From contig JAQGNA010000745.1 of NCBI GenBank assembly GCA_028292075.1, forward strand, positions 1 through 7,197: 7,197 nt of DNA, in the 5' to 3' direction. The position numbers and the translations under genes are program-made. Positions 5,888 through 7,197 of the stretch are shown here, in pieces (positions within the stretch are counted from its first letter, which is position 1; each line of letters begins with the position of its first letter). This DNA comes from Rhodoferax sp. (GTDB taxonomy: Bacteria; Pseudomonadota; Gammaproteobacteria; Burkholderiales; Burkholderiaceae). The notes beneath the pieces were generated by a model. That model was given only the letters and a program-made list of their open reading frames with translations. It did no database searches and was not told the DNA's origin.

Positions 5888-7197
5888 CAATCTTCCACTT
5901 GCAGGATGGCCAGGAAAGCCTCTTGCGGCACTTCCACGGAGCCGATCTGCTTCATGCGCTTCTTGCCGGCTTTTTGTTTTTCGAGGAGCTTTTTCTTGCG
6001 CGAAATATCGCCGCCGTAGCACTTGGCCAGGACGTTCTTTCGCAGCGCTTTGATTGTCTCACGCGCGATGATGTTCGCCCCGATGGCCGCCTGGATCGCG
6101 ACGTCGAACATCTGGCGCGAAATGATCTCGCGCATCTTGGCCACCACAGCGCGGCCGCGGTATTGCGATTGCGAGCGGTGCACGATGATCGACAGCGCGT
6201 CGACCTTCTCTCCGTTGAGCAAAATGTCGACCTTCACCACCTCTGAAGCGCGGTACTCCTTGAACTCGTAGTCCATCGACGCATAGCCGCGGCTCACCGA
6301 CTTCAGCTTGTCGAAGAAGTCGAGCACGATTTCGCCAAGCGGCATCTCGTAGGTCAGCACCACCTGGCGGCCCTTGTAGGCCATGTTCATCTGCACGCCG
6401 CGCTTCTGATTGGCCAGCGTCATGACGGCACCGACATACTCCTGCGGCATGTACAGGTGCACAGTGACAATCGGCTCGCGAACTTCTTCAAGGCGGCCCT
6501 GGTCGGGCATCTTCGAAGGGTTCTCGACCATCACCACTTCGCCGTCGCCCCTGACCACTTGATAGACCACGCTCGGGGCGGTGGTGATCAGGTCCTGGTC
6601 GAACTCGCGCTCCAGCCGCTCCTGCACGATCTCCATGTGCAGCAGGCCGAGAAATCCGCAGCGAAAGCCAAAGCCCAGCGCCTGGCTGACTTCAGGCTCG
6701 TAATGCAGCGACGCGTCGTTGAGCTTGAGCTTCTCCAGCGCGTCACGCAGCGAGTCGTACTGGTTGGCCTCTGTGGGATAGAGTCCCGCGAACACTTGGG
6801 GCTGAATCTCCTTGAAGCCGGGGAGCGCCTCCGTGGCGGTGGCAGCCGCGCCGCCGGTGCCCTGCTTGATCAACGTCACGGTGTCGCCGACCTTGGCTGC
6901 CTGCAACTCCTTGATGCCCGCGATGATGTAGCCGACCTCTCCGGCTTCGAGTGAGTTGCGCGACTCATTGCCGGGCGTGAAGACGCCGAGGTTGTCGGCG
7001 TTGAACATAGCGCCGCTGGCCATCAGCTTGATGCGCTCACCTTTGGCGAGGCGCCCATCGACCACGCGCACCAGCATGACTACGCCCACATAGCTGTCGA
7101 ACCAGCTGTCGATGATCATCGCGCGCAGTGGTCCAGCAGGATTGCCGCGCGGGGCCGGGATCCGCGCGACGATGGCCTCCAGGATTTCGTCGATGCC
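5887..7197 (-). CDS. lepA: Elongation factor 4 LepA, C-terminal 436 residues (5' end outside window)
   Basis: Family role: a ribosome-binding GTPase related to EF-G, linked to translation initiation or ribosome assembly and to back-translocation in vitro. Seen: the frame is open to the right edge, reading [19 protein letters not shown] and continuing [20 protein letters not shown], the junction between the G domain and domain II. Later parts include the EF-G-like stretch [20 protein letters not shown] and the LepA-specific C-terminus [20 protein letters not shown] and [12 protein letters not shown], nearly identical to E. coli. About 160 N-terminal residues with the GTP-binding motifs lie outside the window. 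The stop TGA (5887–5889) shares its last base with the lepB start. The pair lepA–lepB is conserved across proteobacteria. Confidence 0.98.
   Translation of the reverse strand, partial: GIDEILEAIVARIPAPRGNPAGPLRAMIIDSWFDSYVGVVMLVRVVDGRLAKGERIKLMASGAMFNADNLGVFTPGNESRNSLEAGEVGYIIAGIKELQAAKVGDTVTLIKQGTGGAAATATEALPGFKEIQPQVFAGLYPTEANQYDSLRDALEKLKLNDASLHYEPEVSQALGFGFRCGFLGLLHMEIVQERLEREFDQDLITTAPSVVYQVVRGDGEVVMVENPSKMPDQGRLEEVREPIVTVHLYMPQEYVGAVMTLANQKRGVQMNMAYKGRQVVLTYEMPLGEIVLDFFDKLKSVSRGYASMDYEFKEYRASEVVKVDILLNGEKVDALSIIVHRSQSQYRGRAVVAKMREIISRQMFDVAIQAAIGANIIARETIKALRKNVLAKCYGGDISRKKKLLEKQKAGKKRMKQIGSVEVPQEAFLAILQVED

Noticed and set aside
4925..6019. Plus-strand open frame (364 codons) opposite lepB
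   Set aside because: It mirrors lepB almost exactly and has no family features; explained by codon bias on the coding strand.
5888..6022. Longer lepB form starting inside lepA
   Set aside because: The extra 45 residues are highly charged, unlike any signal peptidase N-terminus, and are simply the lepA coding sequence in another frame.

Overview
The window reads as one long co-directional gene block on the minus strand of a high-GC betaproteobacterial chromosome. The order, in transcription direction from the right edge to the left, is lepA – lepB – DUF4845 gene – rnc – era – recO – pdxJ – acpS – nagZ. This order, the protein sequences, the high GC content and the type of short dispersed repeats all point to Burkholderiales, most likely Comamonadaceae close to Variovorax. 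The family-level call is fairly safe; the genus is an inference from memory of similar genomes.

Layout: positions 7197–5887 hold the 3' part of lepA (ribosome-associated GTPase; its GTPase domain lies mostly outside the window). Then come lepB (signal peptidase I, one-base overlap with lepA), a small DUF4845 membrane protein, rnc (RNase III, GTG start one base after the previous stop) and era (KH-domain GTPase for 16S rRNA, with an unusual N-terminal extension of about 67 residues). A 457-bp non-coding gap (2273–2729) follows. It is dominated by a 34-bp-period tandem array made from a dispersed repeat motif. After the gap come recO (recombination mediator), pdxJ (pyridoxine 5'-phosphate synthase), acpS (holo-ACP synthase) and the first 69 codons of nagZ (beta-N-acetylhexosaminidase), cut by the left edge.

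The genes are housekeeping functions in translation and ribosome assembly (lepA, rnc, era), protein export (lepB), DNA repair (recO), cofactor and lipid metabolism (pdxJ, acpS) and peptidoglycan recycling (nagZ). Short gaps and overlaps from lepA to era suggest one transcript. The array between era and recO is the only large break. No tRNA, rRNA, CRISPR array, insertion sequence or phage gene is visible, and no convincing sigma-70 promoter or intrinsic terminator was found.

I found no convincing new multi-gene system. The points most worth a second look are the low-complexity N-terminal extension of Era with its hexanucleotide repeat, the era–recO tandem array including a decayed unit that keeps the period, a perfect 22-bp palindrome inside acpS, a probable lineage-specific intergenic hairpin element before nagZ, and the pilin-like N-terminus of the DUF4845 protein.
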